Below, in pieces: positions 55,473-63,454 of a DNA stretch of 64,000 nt. The position numbers and the translations under genes were made by a program. Each line of letters begins with the position of its first letter. Position 1 is the first letter of the stretch. Under the pieces are notes generated by a model that saw only the letters and a program-made list of their open reading frames with translations, was not told the DNA's origin and did no database searches. Source of the DNA: AC-32 sp963715575 (lineage in GTDB: Bacteria > Actinomycetota > Thermoleophilia > Gaiellales > Gaiellaceae); assembly GCA_963715575.1 (NCBI GenBank), contig OY970250.1:1302001-1366000 (forward strand), read 5' to 3'.

Positions 55473-57005
55473 ATGACCGAGGTAGCGGAGCAGTTCACGG
55501 ACGAGCGCTCGGGCGAGGTGGCGCGGATCGCCCACTGGATCGACGGCCAGCGCGTCGAGGGTACGTCGGGGCGCAGCGGCCCGGTCTACAACCCGGCCAC
55601 CGGCGAGCAGAGCGGCGAGGTCGACTTCGCCAGCGTCGAGGAGGTCGACGCGGCGGTCCAGGCGGCCAAGCGCGCCTTCGAAAGCTGGCGCACGGTCTCC
55701 CTCTCACGCCGCACGGAAACGTTCTTCCGCATCCGCGAGCTCTTCCACGACCACTCGGAGGACCTCGCGCGCCTGCTGACGCTCGAGCACGGCAAGGTGC
55801 TCTCCGACGCGAAGGGCGAGGTCGCGCGCGGGCTCGAGGTGATCGAGTTCTGCTGCGGGATCCCCGAGCTGCTGAAGGGCAGCTACTCGGAGCAGGCCTC
55901 GACCGGGATCGACGTCTACTCGATCCGCCAGCCGCACGGCGTCGTCGCCGGGATCACGCCGTTCAACTTCCCCGCGATGGTGCCCATGTGGATGTGGGCA
56001 CCCGCGATCGCGTGCGGCAACACCTTCGTGCTCAAGCCGTCGGAGAAGGATCCGTCCGCCTCGATGTTGACCGCCGAGCTGCTGAAGGAGGCCGGCCTCC
56101 CGGACGGCGTATTCAACGTCGTGCACGGCGACAAGGTCGCCGTCGACGCGGTACTCGAGCACCCGGAGATCGCCGCCGTCAGCTTCGTCGGCTCGACGCC
56201 GATCGCGCGTTACGTCTACGAAACGGGCACGAAGAACGGCAAGCGCGTGCAGGCGCTCGGCGGGGCCAAGAACCACATGATCGTCCTGCCCGACGCCGAC
56301 ATCGAGATGGCCGCCGACGCGGCCGTCAGCGCGGGCTACGGCTCGGCGGGCGAGCGCTGCATGGCGGTCTCGATGCTGGTCGCAGTCGGTCACGCCGCCG
56401 ACGACCTGGTCGGCGCGATCCAGGAGCGGCTGCCGAAGGTCAAGGTCGGCGACGGCATGAACCCGGACTCCGAGATGGGTCCGCTCGTCACGCGCGAGCA
56501 CCGCGACAAGGTCGCCTCGTACATCGAAAAGGGCGCCGCCGAGGGCGCGAAAGTGGTCACCGACGGCCGTGAAACCGGGCCGGATGGCGGCGGCTTCTTC
56601 CTCGGCGTCACCCTGCTCGACGAGGTCACGCCCGAGATGGACGTCTACAAGGACGAGATCTTCGGGCCGGTGCTCGGGATCACGCGCGTGGACACCTACG
56701 AGGAGGCCGTGCGCCTGGTGAACGAGAACCCGTACGGCAACGGCGTCGCGATCTTCACGCGCGACGGCGGCGTGGCGCGGCAGTTCCAGTTCGAGGTGAA
56801 TGCCGGCATGGTCGGCGTCAACGTCCCGATCCCGGTTCCGGTCGCGTACTACTCGTTCGGCGGCTGGAAGAACTCGCTCTTCGGCGACCTGCACATCTAC
56901 GGGCCCGAGGGGATCCAGTTCTACACGCAGGGCAAGGTCGTCACCTCGCGTTGGCCCGACCCGGCGACCTCGAAGGTCGACCTAGGCTTCCCGCAGACGC
57001 GCTAG
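55473..57005 (+). CDS. mmsA: methylmalonate/malonate-semialdehyde dehydrogenase (acylating)
   Basis: 510 residues of the CoA-acylating aldehyde dehydrogenase type. GVVAGITPFNFPAMVPMWMWAPAIACGNTFVLKPSEKDP, SFVGSTPIARYVYETG, QALGGAKNHMIVLPDAD and the catalytic Cys in SAGERCMAVSMLVAVG are diagnostic of MmsA. It converts malonate semialdehyde to acetyl-CoA, or methylmalonate semialdehyde to propionyl-CoA. Divergent from the aminotransferase that would make its substrate, and convergent (CTAG stop overlap) with dihydropyrimidinase. AAGGAGG sets the ATG. Confidence 0.94.
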   Translation: MTEVAEQFTDERSGEVARIAHWIDGQRVEGTSGRSGPVYNPATGEQSGEVDFASVEEVDAAVQAAKRAFESWRTVSLSRRTETFFRIRELFHDHSEDLARLLTLEHGKVLSDAKGEVARGLEVIEFCCGIPELLKGSYSEQASTGIDVYSIRQPHGVVAGITPFNFPAMVPMWMWAPAIACGNTFVLKPSEKDPSASMLTAELLKEAGLPDGVFNVVHGDKVAVDAVLEHPEIAAVSFVGSTPIARYVYETGTKNGKRVQALGGAKNHMIVLPDADIEMAADAAVSAGYGSAGERCMAVSMLVAVGHAADDLVGAIQERLPKVKVGDGMNPDSEMGPLVTREHRDKVASYIEKGAAEGAKVVTDGRETGPDGGGFFLGVTLLDEVTPEMDVYKDEIFGPVLGITRVDTYEEAVRLVNENPYGNGVAIFTRDGGVARQFQFEVNAGMVGVNVPIPVPVAYYSFGGWKNSLFGDLHIYGPEGIQFYTQGKVVTSRWPDPATSKVDLGFPQTR

Positions 57006-58411
57006 GCGATCGCGCTTTTCGCGCGTAGCTCCTGGCCGAACTTCGCTCGCGCCACGTACTGGCCGATTCCCGGCGAGGCGACGAGCTCGTCACCTTCGAC
57101 GAGCACGTTCCCGCGCAGGAGCACGACCTCGGGCGTGCCGGTCACCTCGGTGCCCTCGTAGAGGTTGTAGTCGGTCTTCGAGTGCTGCGTCGCCGCCGTG
57201 ATCGTGTGCTTGCGCTCGGGGTCGAAGACCACCAGGTCGGCGTCGGAGCCGACGGCGATCGTGCCCTTCTTCGGGTAGAGGCCGAACAGCTTGGCGGGCG
57301 AGGTGGCCAGCAGCTCGACCATCCGGTTGAGCGAGATCCGGCCGGCGCGGGCGCCGAACTCGTGGATCATGTGCAGCCGGTTCTCGAGGCCGGGCCCGCC
57401 GTTCGGGATCTTCGAGAAGTCGTCCTTGCCGAGTGTCTTCTGGCCGTCGAAGAGGAACGCGCAGTGGTCGGTCGAGATCGCGGAGAGCGCGTCGGTGCGC
57501 ACCGCGTTCCAGAGCACGTCCCAGTTCGACTTGTCGCGGACGGGCGGTGAGTAGACGTACTTCGCGCCCTCGAAGTTCGGCTTCGCGATGTCGTCGAGCG
57601 AGTTGAAGAAGTACTGGGTGCACGTCTCCCCCCAGACGTCCCAGCCCGCCTCGCGGGCCCGGGCGATCGGCTCGACGGCCTGCCGGCAGGTGACGTGCAC
57701 GACGTAGAGCGGAGCGCCGGCGACGTGGGCGAGCTGGATCGCGCGGTTCGTCGCCTCGCCCTCGGCCTCGGGCGGCCGAGTCAGCGCGTGGTAGAGCGGC
57801 TCGGTGTTGCCGGCCTCGAGCGCCTGCCGCACGAGCACGTCGATCAGGTCGCCGTTCTCGGCGTGCACCATCACGAGCGCGCCGGTCTGCGAGGCGGTCT
57901 CCATCGTCCGGAAGAGCGTCTCGTCGTCGACCATCAGCGCGCCCTTGTAGGCCATGAACAGCTTGTACGAGGTGATGCCCTCGTCGGGCAGCGTGGCCAG
58001 CTCCTCGAGCGAGCCGCCGTCGTGCAGGTCGGTGACCGCCATGTGGTAGCCCATGTCGATCACCTGCTTGCCGGCGGCCTTCGAGCGCCAGTCGGCGATC
58101 GCATCCGCGAAGCTCGAGCCCGGCGGCTGGATGATGAAGTCGACGTGCGTGGTCGTCCCGCCGAAAGCGGCCGCGGTCTGGCCCGACTCGACGTCGTCGA
58201 TCGTGACCGTCCCGCCGAAGGGCATGTCGAGGTGCGTGTGCGGGTCGACGAGGCCCGGCAGGACGTATTTGCCGCTCGCGTCGATCACCTTCTCGGCGCT
58301 CACGTCGAGCGACTCGCCGATCAGTGACACGGCCTCGTCCTCGACGAAGACGTCGGCGACGTAGTCGTCGGCGGCGGTGATGATCCGGCCGCCCCTGATC
58401 AGAACTGACAT
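57002..58411 (-). CDS. hydA: dihydropyrimidinase
   Basis: 469 residues, cyclic amidohydrolase fold. GRIITAADDYVADVFVEDE and GLVDPHTHLDMPFGGTVTIDD (metal His pair), the carboxylated Lys segment TSYKLFMAYKGALMVDDETL, MVHAENGDLIDVL, VVHVTCRQAVEPI and AISTDHCAFLFDGQKTLGKDDFSKIPNGGPGLENR match D-hydantoinase/dihydropyrimidinase. It opens dihydrouracil or dihydrothymine to N-carbamoyl-beta-amino acids. GAGGAGG precedes the ATG, and a TAGATT box lies at 58444-58439, downstream of a strong hairpin. Confidence 0.94.
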   Translation of the reverse strand: MSVLIRGGRIITAADDYVADVFVEDEAVSLIGESLDVSAEKVIDASGKYVLPGLVDPHTHLDMPFGGTVTIDDVESGQTAAAFGGTTTHVDFIIQPPGSSFADAIADWRSKAAGKQVIDMGYHMAVTDLHDGGSLEELATLPDEGITSYKLFMAYKGALMVDDETLFRTMETASQTGALVMVHAENGDLIDVLVRQALEAGNTEPLYHALTRPPEAEGEATNRAIQLAHVAGAPLYVVHVTCRQAVEPIARAREAGWDVWGETCTQYFFNSLDDIAKPNFEGAKYVYSPPVRDKSNWDVLWNAVRTDALSAISTDHCAFLFDGQKTLGKDDFSKIPNGGPGLENRLHMIHEFGARAGRISLNRMVELLATSPAKLFGLYPKKGTIAVGSDADLVVFDPERKHTITAATQHSKTDYNLYEGTEVTGTPEVVLLRGNVLVEGDELVASPGIGQYVARAKFGQELRAKSAIA

Positions 58412-58451
58412 CCGGGCCTCCTCGTCTCGCTCGCCGCGAATCTAGTGGAAA

Positions 58452-58478
58452 CCGGGGCCTCCGCGGTGGAGGCCCCGG
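58452..58478. terminator. hairpin between importer SBP gene and hydA
   Basis: CCGGGGCCTCC (58452-58462), loop GCGGT, GGAGGCCCCGG (58468-58478): a perfect 11-bp stem. On the minus strand it follows the substrate-binding protein gene by 12 bp and precedes the hydA -10. It probably separates the importer transcript from hydA or reduces readthrough. Confidence 0.6.
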
Positions 58479-58490
58479 CTCGATCCGGTC

Positions 58491-59615
58491 CTACGCTCCC
58501 TTCGGAGTGACCTTGACGGCTGGCTTCGTGTAGTCGTCGCCGTTGACATCCGCGCCTTCGGCGGAGATCTCGTCCACGGCGTCCTGCGCCAGGTCGGTGC
58601 GGTACGCATCCGCGCTCGGCGCCTTGCTGATCACGCCGAACTGCTTCGCGATCTCCGCGGTCTGCTCGTAATCCGCCTTGTCCATCACGCCGATCCCGTT
58701 CTTGGAGGGCCAGGCCAGCGCGTTGATCTCGTTCATCATCCACGTCTGGTGGCCCTTGCCGAGCGTGGGCCCGTTGTCGAGCACGATCTGCGTGCACTCC
58801 TGGACGTGGTCGCGGCAGTAGATCCAGCCCTTGAAGCTGGCCGCGAGGAACTTCTTGGCCGTCTCCGCGTTGTCCTTGTCGGCGATCCAGTCGCCGCGAA
58901 CGAAGACGCCGTCCTCGAGCATGCCCGTGCCCGCGTCGTCCATCTTGATCACGTTGATGTCGCTCGGCTGGTAGAGCTTGCCCGTCTTCGGATTCGTCGT
59001 CTCTAGCACCTGGGCGAGCTCGTTGTAGGTCATCGCCGCGGCGGCGTCGACCTGCCGGTTGAGGAACAGGTTCATGTCGAACGGCTGGTTGACGATCGTC
59101 ACGTCCTGCTTCGGGTCCATCCCGTTCTTGTTCAGCGCCGCGTAGAGCTCGTTCTCGTTCCCGCAGCACCAGACGCCGACCTTCTTGCCCTTCATCTGGC
59201 CGATCGAGGTGATGTTCGAGTCCTTCCAGGTCAGCTCGGTCATGCCGCTCCTGCCGAAGACCTGCGCGATGTTGACGAGGTCCTGGCCCTTGTCGCGCGA
59301 CGCGAGCAGGCTCGGCAGCCAGTCGATCCCGAACTCGGCCTGCTTGCCCAGCACGACCTGCTCGGGCGTGATGCTCGGCCCGCCGACCTTGAGGTTGACG
59401 TCGAGCCCTTCCTCGTCGTAGTAGCCCTTCTCCTTCGCCGCGTAGTAGCCGGCGAACTGGGCCTGCGTGACCCACTTCAGCTGCAGCGTGACCTTCTTCT
59501 TGGCACCGCCGCCCGCGTTGTCGCTCTCCGACGACTTGCCGCCGCCGCCGCAGCCGGCGGCGAGCGCGCTCACGAGCAGCACGAGCAGCGCCCCCAGCAT
59601 GAACCTGCGCTTCAT
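58491..59615 (-). CDS. NMT1/THI5-like substrate-binding lipoprotein of an ABC importer
   Basis: About 374 residues. Lipoprotein signal MKRRFMLGALLVLLVSALAAGCGGGG with lipobox LAAGC. The mature domain starts VTLQLKWVTQAQFAGYYAAKEKGYYDEEGLDVNLKVGG, the hallmark of the NMT1/THI5 (ThiY-like) family that binds pyrimidines, thiamine precursors or taurine-like compounds. A CCGNENE segment (KVGVWCCGNENELYAAL) recalls the family ligand loop. With two permeases and an ATPase upstream and catabolic genes on both sides, the ligand is probably a pyrimidine or its dihydro-derivative; inferred. GGGGAACGG sets ATG 59615. Confidence 0.87.
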   Translation of the reverse strand: MKRRFMLGALLVLLVSALAAGCGGGGKSSESDNAGGGAKKKVTLQLKWVTQAQFAGYYAAKEKGYYDEEGLDVNLKVGGPSITPEQVVLGKQAEFGIDWLPSLLASRDKGQDLVNIAQVFGRSGMTELTWKDSNITSIGQMKGKKVGVWCCGNENELYAALNKNGMDPKQDVTIVNQPFDMNLFLNRQVDAAAAMTYNELAQVLETTNPKTGKLYQPSDINVIKMDDAGTGMLEDGVFVRGDWIADKDNAETAKKFLAASFKGWIYCRDHVQECTQIVLDNGPTLGKGHQTWMMNEINALAWPSKNGIGVMDKADYEQTAEIAKQFGVISKAPSADAYRTDLAQDAVDEISAEGADVNGDDYTKPAVKVTPKGA

Positions 59616-59668
59616 CCGTTCCCCTTTCGTGTCGACCGCGATCCGGTTCGGGCCATTCTGACCCCCTC

Positions 59669-60460
59669 TCACTCCGTCTGGAAGTCCCTCCGTGACGGAT
59701 CCCACGAGGTCGCGAGCCGCTCGGCAGCCGCCACCGCGCCGTAGAAGAGGATCCCAAAGGCACTGGCCAGCACGATCCCGGCCCAGGCCACCGAGAAGTT
59801 CGAGTAGGCCGAGGCGTTCAGGATCGTCACGCCGAGCGCCGTCGTCGGGCCGCCGAAGTACTCGCCCACGATCGCGCCGATCATCGAGAGCACGCTGGCG
59901 ATCTTGAGGCCGGCGAACACGTGCGGCAACGAGGCCGGAATCCGGACGCGCCGGAAGATCGACACGTTGCCGGCGGCGTAGGAGCGCATCAGCTCGATCG
60001 CGCGGGGGTCGACGGAGGTCAGCCCGCGCAGCGTGTTGATCAGCACCGGGAAGAAGCAGAGCACCGCGGCGATCGCCATCTTCGAGAACGGGTTCAGCAG
60101 GCCGAACCAGTCGTTGAAGATCGGCGCGAAGGCGATGATCGGGACCGCGTTGGCGGCGACCGCGAACGGCATGAAGGCCGTCCCGAGCCAGCGGAAGTTG
60201 GCGAACAGGAGCGCGCTCAGGATTCCGAGGCTCGAGCCGAGCGCGAAGCCGCCGAGCGCCTCCTTGAACGTGTAGATCCCCGCGCGCCAGAGCGAGCTGC
60301 GCTCGTCCCAGAAGGTCTGGGCGATCTGGGTCGGCTTCGGGAGCAGGAAGTCCTGGACATCGAAGGCGACCACCAGGCCCTGCCAGGCGACGATCCCGAG
60401 CACGAAGACGACCACCGCCGGGCCCCAGTCGACCGCCCGCCGCTGGAGGGTGGCAGTCAC
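59669..60460 (-). CDS. ABC importer permease (BPD type, SsuC/TauC-like)
   Basis: About 263 residues with six membrane helices. The cytoplasmic coupling loop is visible as ELMRSYAAGNVSIFRRVRIPASLPHVFAGLKIASVLSMIGAIVGEYFGG. GTG 60460 overlaps the ATPase stop (GTGA). It forms a heteromeric channel with the second permease at 61227. Confidence 0.88.
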   Translation of the reverse strand: MTATLQRRAVDWGPAVVVFVLGIVAWQGLVVAFDVQDFLLPKPTQIAQTFWDERSSLWRAGIYTFKEALGGFALGSSLGILSALLFANFRWLGTAFMPFAVAANAVPIIAFAPIFNDWFGLLNPFSKMAIAAVLCFFPVLINTLRGLTSVDPRAIELMRSYAAGNVSIFRRVRIPASLPHVFAGLKIASVLSMIGAIVGEYFGGPTTALGVTILNASAYSNFSVAWAGIVLASAFGILFYGAVAAAERLATSWDPSRRDFQTE

Positions 60461-61230
60461 GCCGCCACCTCGCCGCCGGCGAGGCGCTCTCGCACCTCGG
60501 TCACGAGCTCGAAGAAGCGCGGCTCCTCGCGCGTGCGTGCCGTGCGCGGGTACGGCAGGTCGACGTCGACGATCGCCGAGACGCGGCCGGGCCGGGCCGA
60601 CATCACGACCACGCGCGTCGAGAGGAAGACCGCCTCGGGGATCGAGTGCGTGACGAAGACGATCGTCGAGCCGCTCGCCTCCCAGATCCGCAGCAGCTCG
60701 AGGTTCAGCCGCTCGCGCGTCATCTCGTCGAGCGCGCCGAACGGCTCGTCCATCAGCAGCAGCGCCGGGTCGAACGAGAGCGCGCGGGCGATCGCGACGC
60801 GTTGCTGCATGCCGCCGGAGAGCTGCCACGGGTGGTGATCCTCGAAGCCCTCGAGCTCGACCAGGCCGAGTAGCTCGTCGACGCGCCGCCCGCGCTTCTC
60901 CTTGCTCCAGCGCAGCAGCTCGAGCGGGAGCGCGATGTTCTTCGAGACCGTGCGCCAGTCGTAGAGCACGGCTTCCTGGAAGACGATCCCGTAATCGTGG
61001 TCGAGCCGCGCGCGGTGGGCTGGCTTGCCGTTCACCTCGACCGTGCCGGCGGAGGGCTCGATCAGGTCGCCGATGATCCGCAGCAGCGTCGACTTGCCGC
61101 AGCCGGAGGGGCCGATCAGCGAGACGAACTCGCCCGGCTGGACTTCCAGGTCGATCTCGGTGAGCGCGGTGACGCCCGCCTTGAACTGCTTCGAGAGACC
61201 CTGGATCGCGACGGCCGGCCGGTCGTTCAC
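60457..61230 (-). CDS. ABC importer ATP-binding protein (SsuB/TauB-like)
   Basis: About 257 residues. Walker A LIGPSGCGKSTLLRIIGDL, Q-loop GIVFQEAVLYDWRTV, signature LSGGMQQRVAIARALSFDP, Walker B LLLMDEPFGALDEMTRERL and H-loop VFVTHSIPEAVFLSTRVVVM. The SsuB/TauB/ThiZ type fits its NMT1-like binding protein. It is overlapped on both sides by permease genes (GTGA). Confidence 0.93.
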   Translation of the reverse strand: MNDRPAVAIQGLSKQFKAGVTALTEIDLEVQPGEFVSLIGPSGCGKSTLLRIIGDLIEPSAGTVEVNGKPAHRARLDHDYGIVFQEAVLYDWRTVSKNIALPLELLRWSKEKRGRRVDELLGLVELEGFEDHHPWQLSGGMQQRVAIARALSFDPALLLMDEPFGALDEMTRERLNLELLRIWEASGSTIVFVTHSIPEAVFLSTRVVVMSARPGRVSAIVDVDLPYPRTARTREEPRFFELVTEVRERLAGGEVAA

Positions 61231-62105
61231 GCGACATGCTCCGGAGCCCGGTGCAGGACGAGTTTCTCGGCCAGGACGATCACGCCGAAGAAGGCGAAGC
61301 CGAGCACCGCGCAGACGATGTTCGTCGCCCACAGCCGCTCCGGGCCGGTCGAGTAGTACTGGTTGAAGTTGACGATCGCGCCGCCGAGCCCGTCCTGGAT
61401 CGAGGCGGGCGTCTCGCCGATGATCGCGCCGATCACGCACGCCGTCGCGGAGATCTTCAGCGCCGAGAAGACGAACGGCAGCGAGGCCGGCACGCGCAGA
61501 TTCCAGAGCACCGAGCGTCGGTCGGCAGCGTACGAGCGCATCAGCTCGAGGTCGCGCCGGTCGGGCGAGAGCAGGCCGCGCAGCGTGTTCATCGAGACTG
61601 GAAAGAAGGTCAGGTAGGCGGCGATCACGGAGACCGCGATCCACGGCTCGACGCCCTTCTGGCCGAGCCCGACGACGACCATCGGCGCCACGGCCAGGAT
61701 CGGCACCGTCTGCGAGACGATGATGTACGGCAGCAGACCTCGCCGCATGATCCGCGAGTGCGCCAGCAGCACCGCCAGCCCGAACCCGATCGCGGCCCCG
61801 AGCACGAAGCCGAGCAACGCCTCCTTGGCCGTGAAGAGCGCCCAGTGCCACTCGTAGTGGGCGAGCGGCGGCCCGCCCGGCTGCAGCGGCTGCGTGAAGG
61901 CATGCAGCATGTCGTGGATGTGCGGCATGTTCACCGCGTTCACGGCGAACGGCCACGTGATCCCGAGCGTCTCGCCGATCCAGCGGTAGCCCTCCCAGAG
62001 ACCCCAGAAGGCCGCGATCCCGCAGACGACCAAGAGGACGCGCCGGGCTCCGTGTACCGCCGCGATCCTCGGTGTCGTCGTCCGGTCGACCGCTATCGAC
62101 GCCAT
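61227..62105 (-). CDS. ABC importer permease (second subunit)
   Basis: About 292 residues. Begins ASIAVDRTTTPRIAAVHGARRVLLVVCGIAAFWGLWEGYRW; has about six helices and the coupling loop ELMRSYAADRRSVLWNLRVPASLPFVFSALKISATACVIGAIIGE. First gene of the importer operon (permease, ATPase, permease, SBP), divergent from the amidohydrolase with 45 bp between start codons. TAAGCA at 62118-62113, 7 nt before ATG 62105, may be its -10. Confidence 0.87.
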   Translation of the reverse strand: MASIAVDRTTTPRIAAVHGARRVLLVVCGIAAFWGLWEGYRWIGETLGITWPFAVNAVNMPHIHDMLHAFTQPLQPGGPPLAHYEWHWALFTAKEALLGFVLGAAIGFGLAVLLAHSRIMRRGLLPYIIVSQTVPILAVAPMVVVGLGQKGVEPWIAVSVIAAYLTFFPVSMNTLRGLLSPDRRDLELMRSYAADRRSVLWNLRVPASLPFVFSALKISATACVIGAIIGETPASIQDGLGGAIVNFNQYYSTGPERLWATNIVCAVLGFAFFGVIVLAEKLVLHRAPEHVA

Positions 62106-62138
62106 TCGCGGATGCTTACCACACTGCGCTGCGCGGGT

Positions 62139-62144
62139 TAGCAT
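62139..62144 (+). promoter_or_regulatory. -10 box of the amidohydrolase gene
   Basis: TAGCAT, 6 nt before GTG 62151; predicted leaderless. Confidence 0.5.
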
Positions 62145-62150
62145 CGCGCC

Positions 62151-63395
62151 GTGCCGCTCAATCCCGCCAGAACCGTCGCCGAGTTGAAGGAGCTGCGTGA
62201 GCTGACCGGCGACGAGAACGGCGCGCAGCGGGTCGCCTGGACCGACACCTGGGAGCAGGCGCGCGGATGGCTGCGCGGGAAGCTCGACGGCCTGCCGCTC
62301 GAGTACGAGCTCGACGAGGCCGGCAACCAGTGGTGGACACTGCCGGGCCGGGTCGAAGAGCGGGCGGTCCTGATCGGCGGGCACATCGACTCGGTGCCGA
62401 ACGGCGGCTGGCTCGACGGCTGCCTGAACGTGCTGGCCGGCGTCGAGGTGCTGCGGCGGATCGCGGAGGACGGGCAGCCGGCGGCGACCGTGCGGCTGGT
62501 GGACTGGGCCGACGAGGAGGGCGCGCGCTTCGGCCGTTCCCTGTTCGGCTCGTCGGCGGCCTCGGGGACGATGGCCGACCAGGACGAGATCCGCCAGCGG
62601 CGCGACGCCGACGGCGTGCTCTGGACCGACGCGCTCGCAGAGCACGGCGTCGAGCTCGACCGCGCACTCGAGGCGCGCTCGCAGCTCGAGGGAGCCGCGG
62701 CCTACCTCGAGCTGCACATCGAGCAGGGGCCCGTGTTGGAGTCGATGAGCCTGCCGCTGGGCGTCGTGCTCGGGACGTTCGGCGTCGAGCGGCACCAGGT
62801 GACCTTCCGCGGCCAGGCCGCGCATGCGGGCTCGACGCCGATGGACAAGCGCCGCGACGCGCTGGCCGGCGCGGCGAAGCTCGAGCTCGAGATCCGCGAG
62901 ATCGCTGTGCGCACCGGCGGCGGCGCGGTGTGCACGATGGGCGGCGTCGTCACGAAGCCGGGAATCGTCACCTCCGTGGTCGAGACGGCCGAGTGCCTGC
63001 TCGACCAGCGGCACCTCGACGCGAACCAGCTCGCCGAGATGCTCAGCAACGCCGAAGCGGCCTCGCGCCGGTTCGCCCAGGAGGAGGACCTCGAGGTCGA
63101 GTGGGAGCGGATCTGGAATATCCAGCCGATCCTGTTCGACGAGACGCTGATCGAGCTCGCCGACGAGTCGATCCGCGAAGTCGCCGGCGAGTCGCACCGG
63201 CTGCCGAGCGGGCCGCTCCACGACGCCGCCGAGGTCGCGCGCGCCGGCGTGCCCACGGTGATGCTCTTCGTCCAGAGCCTGCGCGGCCTCTCGCATACGA
63301 AGCTCGAGGACACCAAGGAAGAGCATCTCGAGCTGTCGGTCCAGGCCCTCGACCGCCTGGCCGACAAGACGATCGGCCGCGTCGCCGGCGGCTGA
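62151..63395 (+). CDS. M20-family N-carbamoyl amino acid amidohydrolase (beta-ureidopropionase/allantoate deiminase type)
   Basis: 414 residues of the Zn/Mn-dependent HyuC/AmaB/AllC group. Metal ligands lie in LIGGHIDSVPNGGWLDGCLNVLAG, DWADEEGARFG and LELHIEQGPVLES, with GSTPMDKRRDAL in the lid domain and SGPLHDAAEVARAGVPTVMLFV near the C-terminus. Given hydA, an omega-aminotransferase and mmsA in the same locus, the likely reaction is N-carbamoyl-beta-alanine to beta-alanine, CO2 and NH3. Some motifs differ slightly from the family norm (GGHIDSV for GSHLDTV), so a related ureido substrate is possible. Confidence 0.87.
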   Translation: MPLNPARTVAELKELRELTGDENGAQRVAWTDTWEQARGWLRGKLDGLPLEYELDEAGNQWWTLPGRVEERAVLIGGHIDSVPNGGWLDGCLNVLAGVEVLRRIAEDGQPAATVRLVDWADEEGARFGRSLFGSSAASGTMADQDEIRQRRDADGVLWTDALAEHGVELDRALEARSQLEGAAAYLELHIEQGPVLESMSLPLGVVLGTFGVERHQVTFRGQAAHAGSTPMDKRRDALAGAAKLELEIREIAVRTGGGAVCTMGGVVTKPGIVTSVVETAECLLDQRHLDANQLAEMLSNAEAASRRFAQEEDLEVEWERIWNIQPILFDETLIELADESIREVAGESHRLPSGPLHDAAEVARAGVPTVMLFVQSLRGLSHTKLEDTKEEHLELSVQALDRLADKTIGRVAGG

Positions 63396-63448
63396 CACAC
63401 TTTCGGCACGAAGGCGTCACACACGCGTGACGGTTGCTCGGGCACGGT
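63393..63448 (+). promoter_or_regulatory. duplicated operator/promoter element, copy B
   Basis: Palindrome CGTCAC-ACACGC-GTGACG (63415-63432), same arms and spacing as copy A at 30163. CACGGT (63443-63448) at 6 nt before ATG 63455 can act as the -10 of a leaderless mRNA. The element begins within the stop codon of the amidohydrolase gene. Confidence 0.55.
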
Positions 63449-63454
63449 GGTGAG

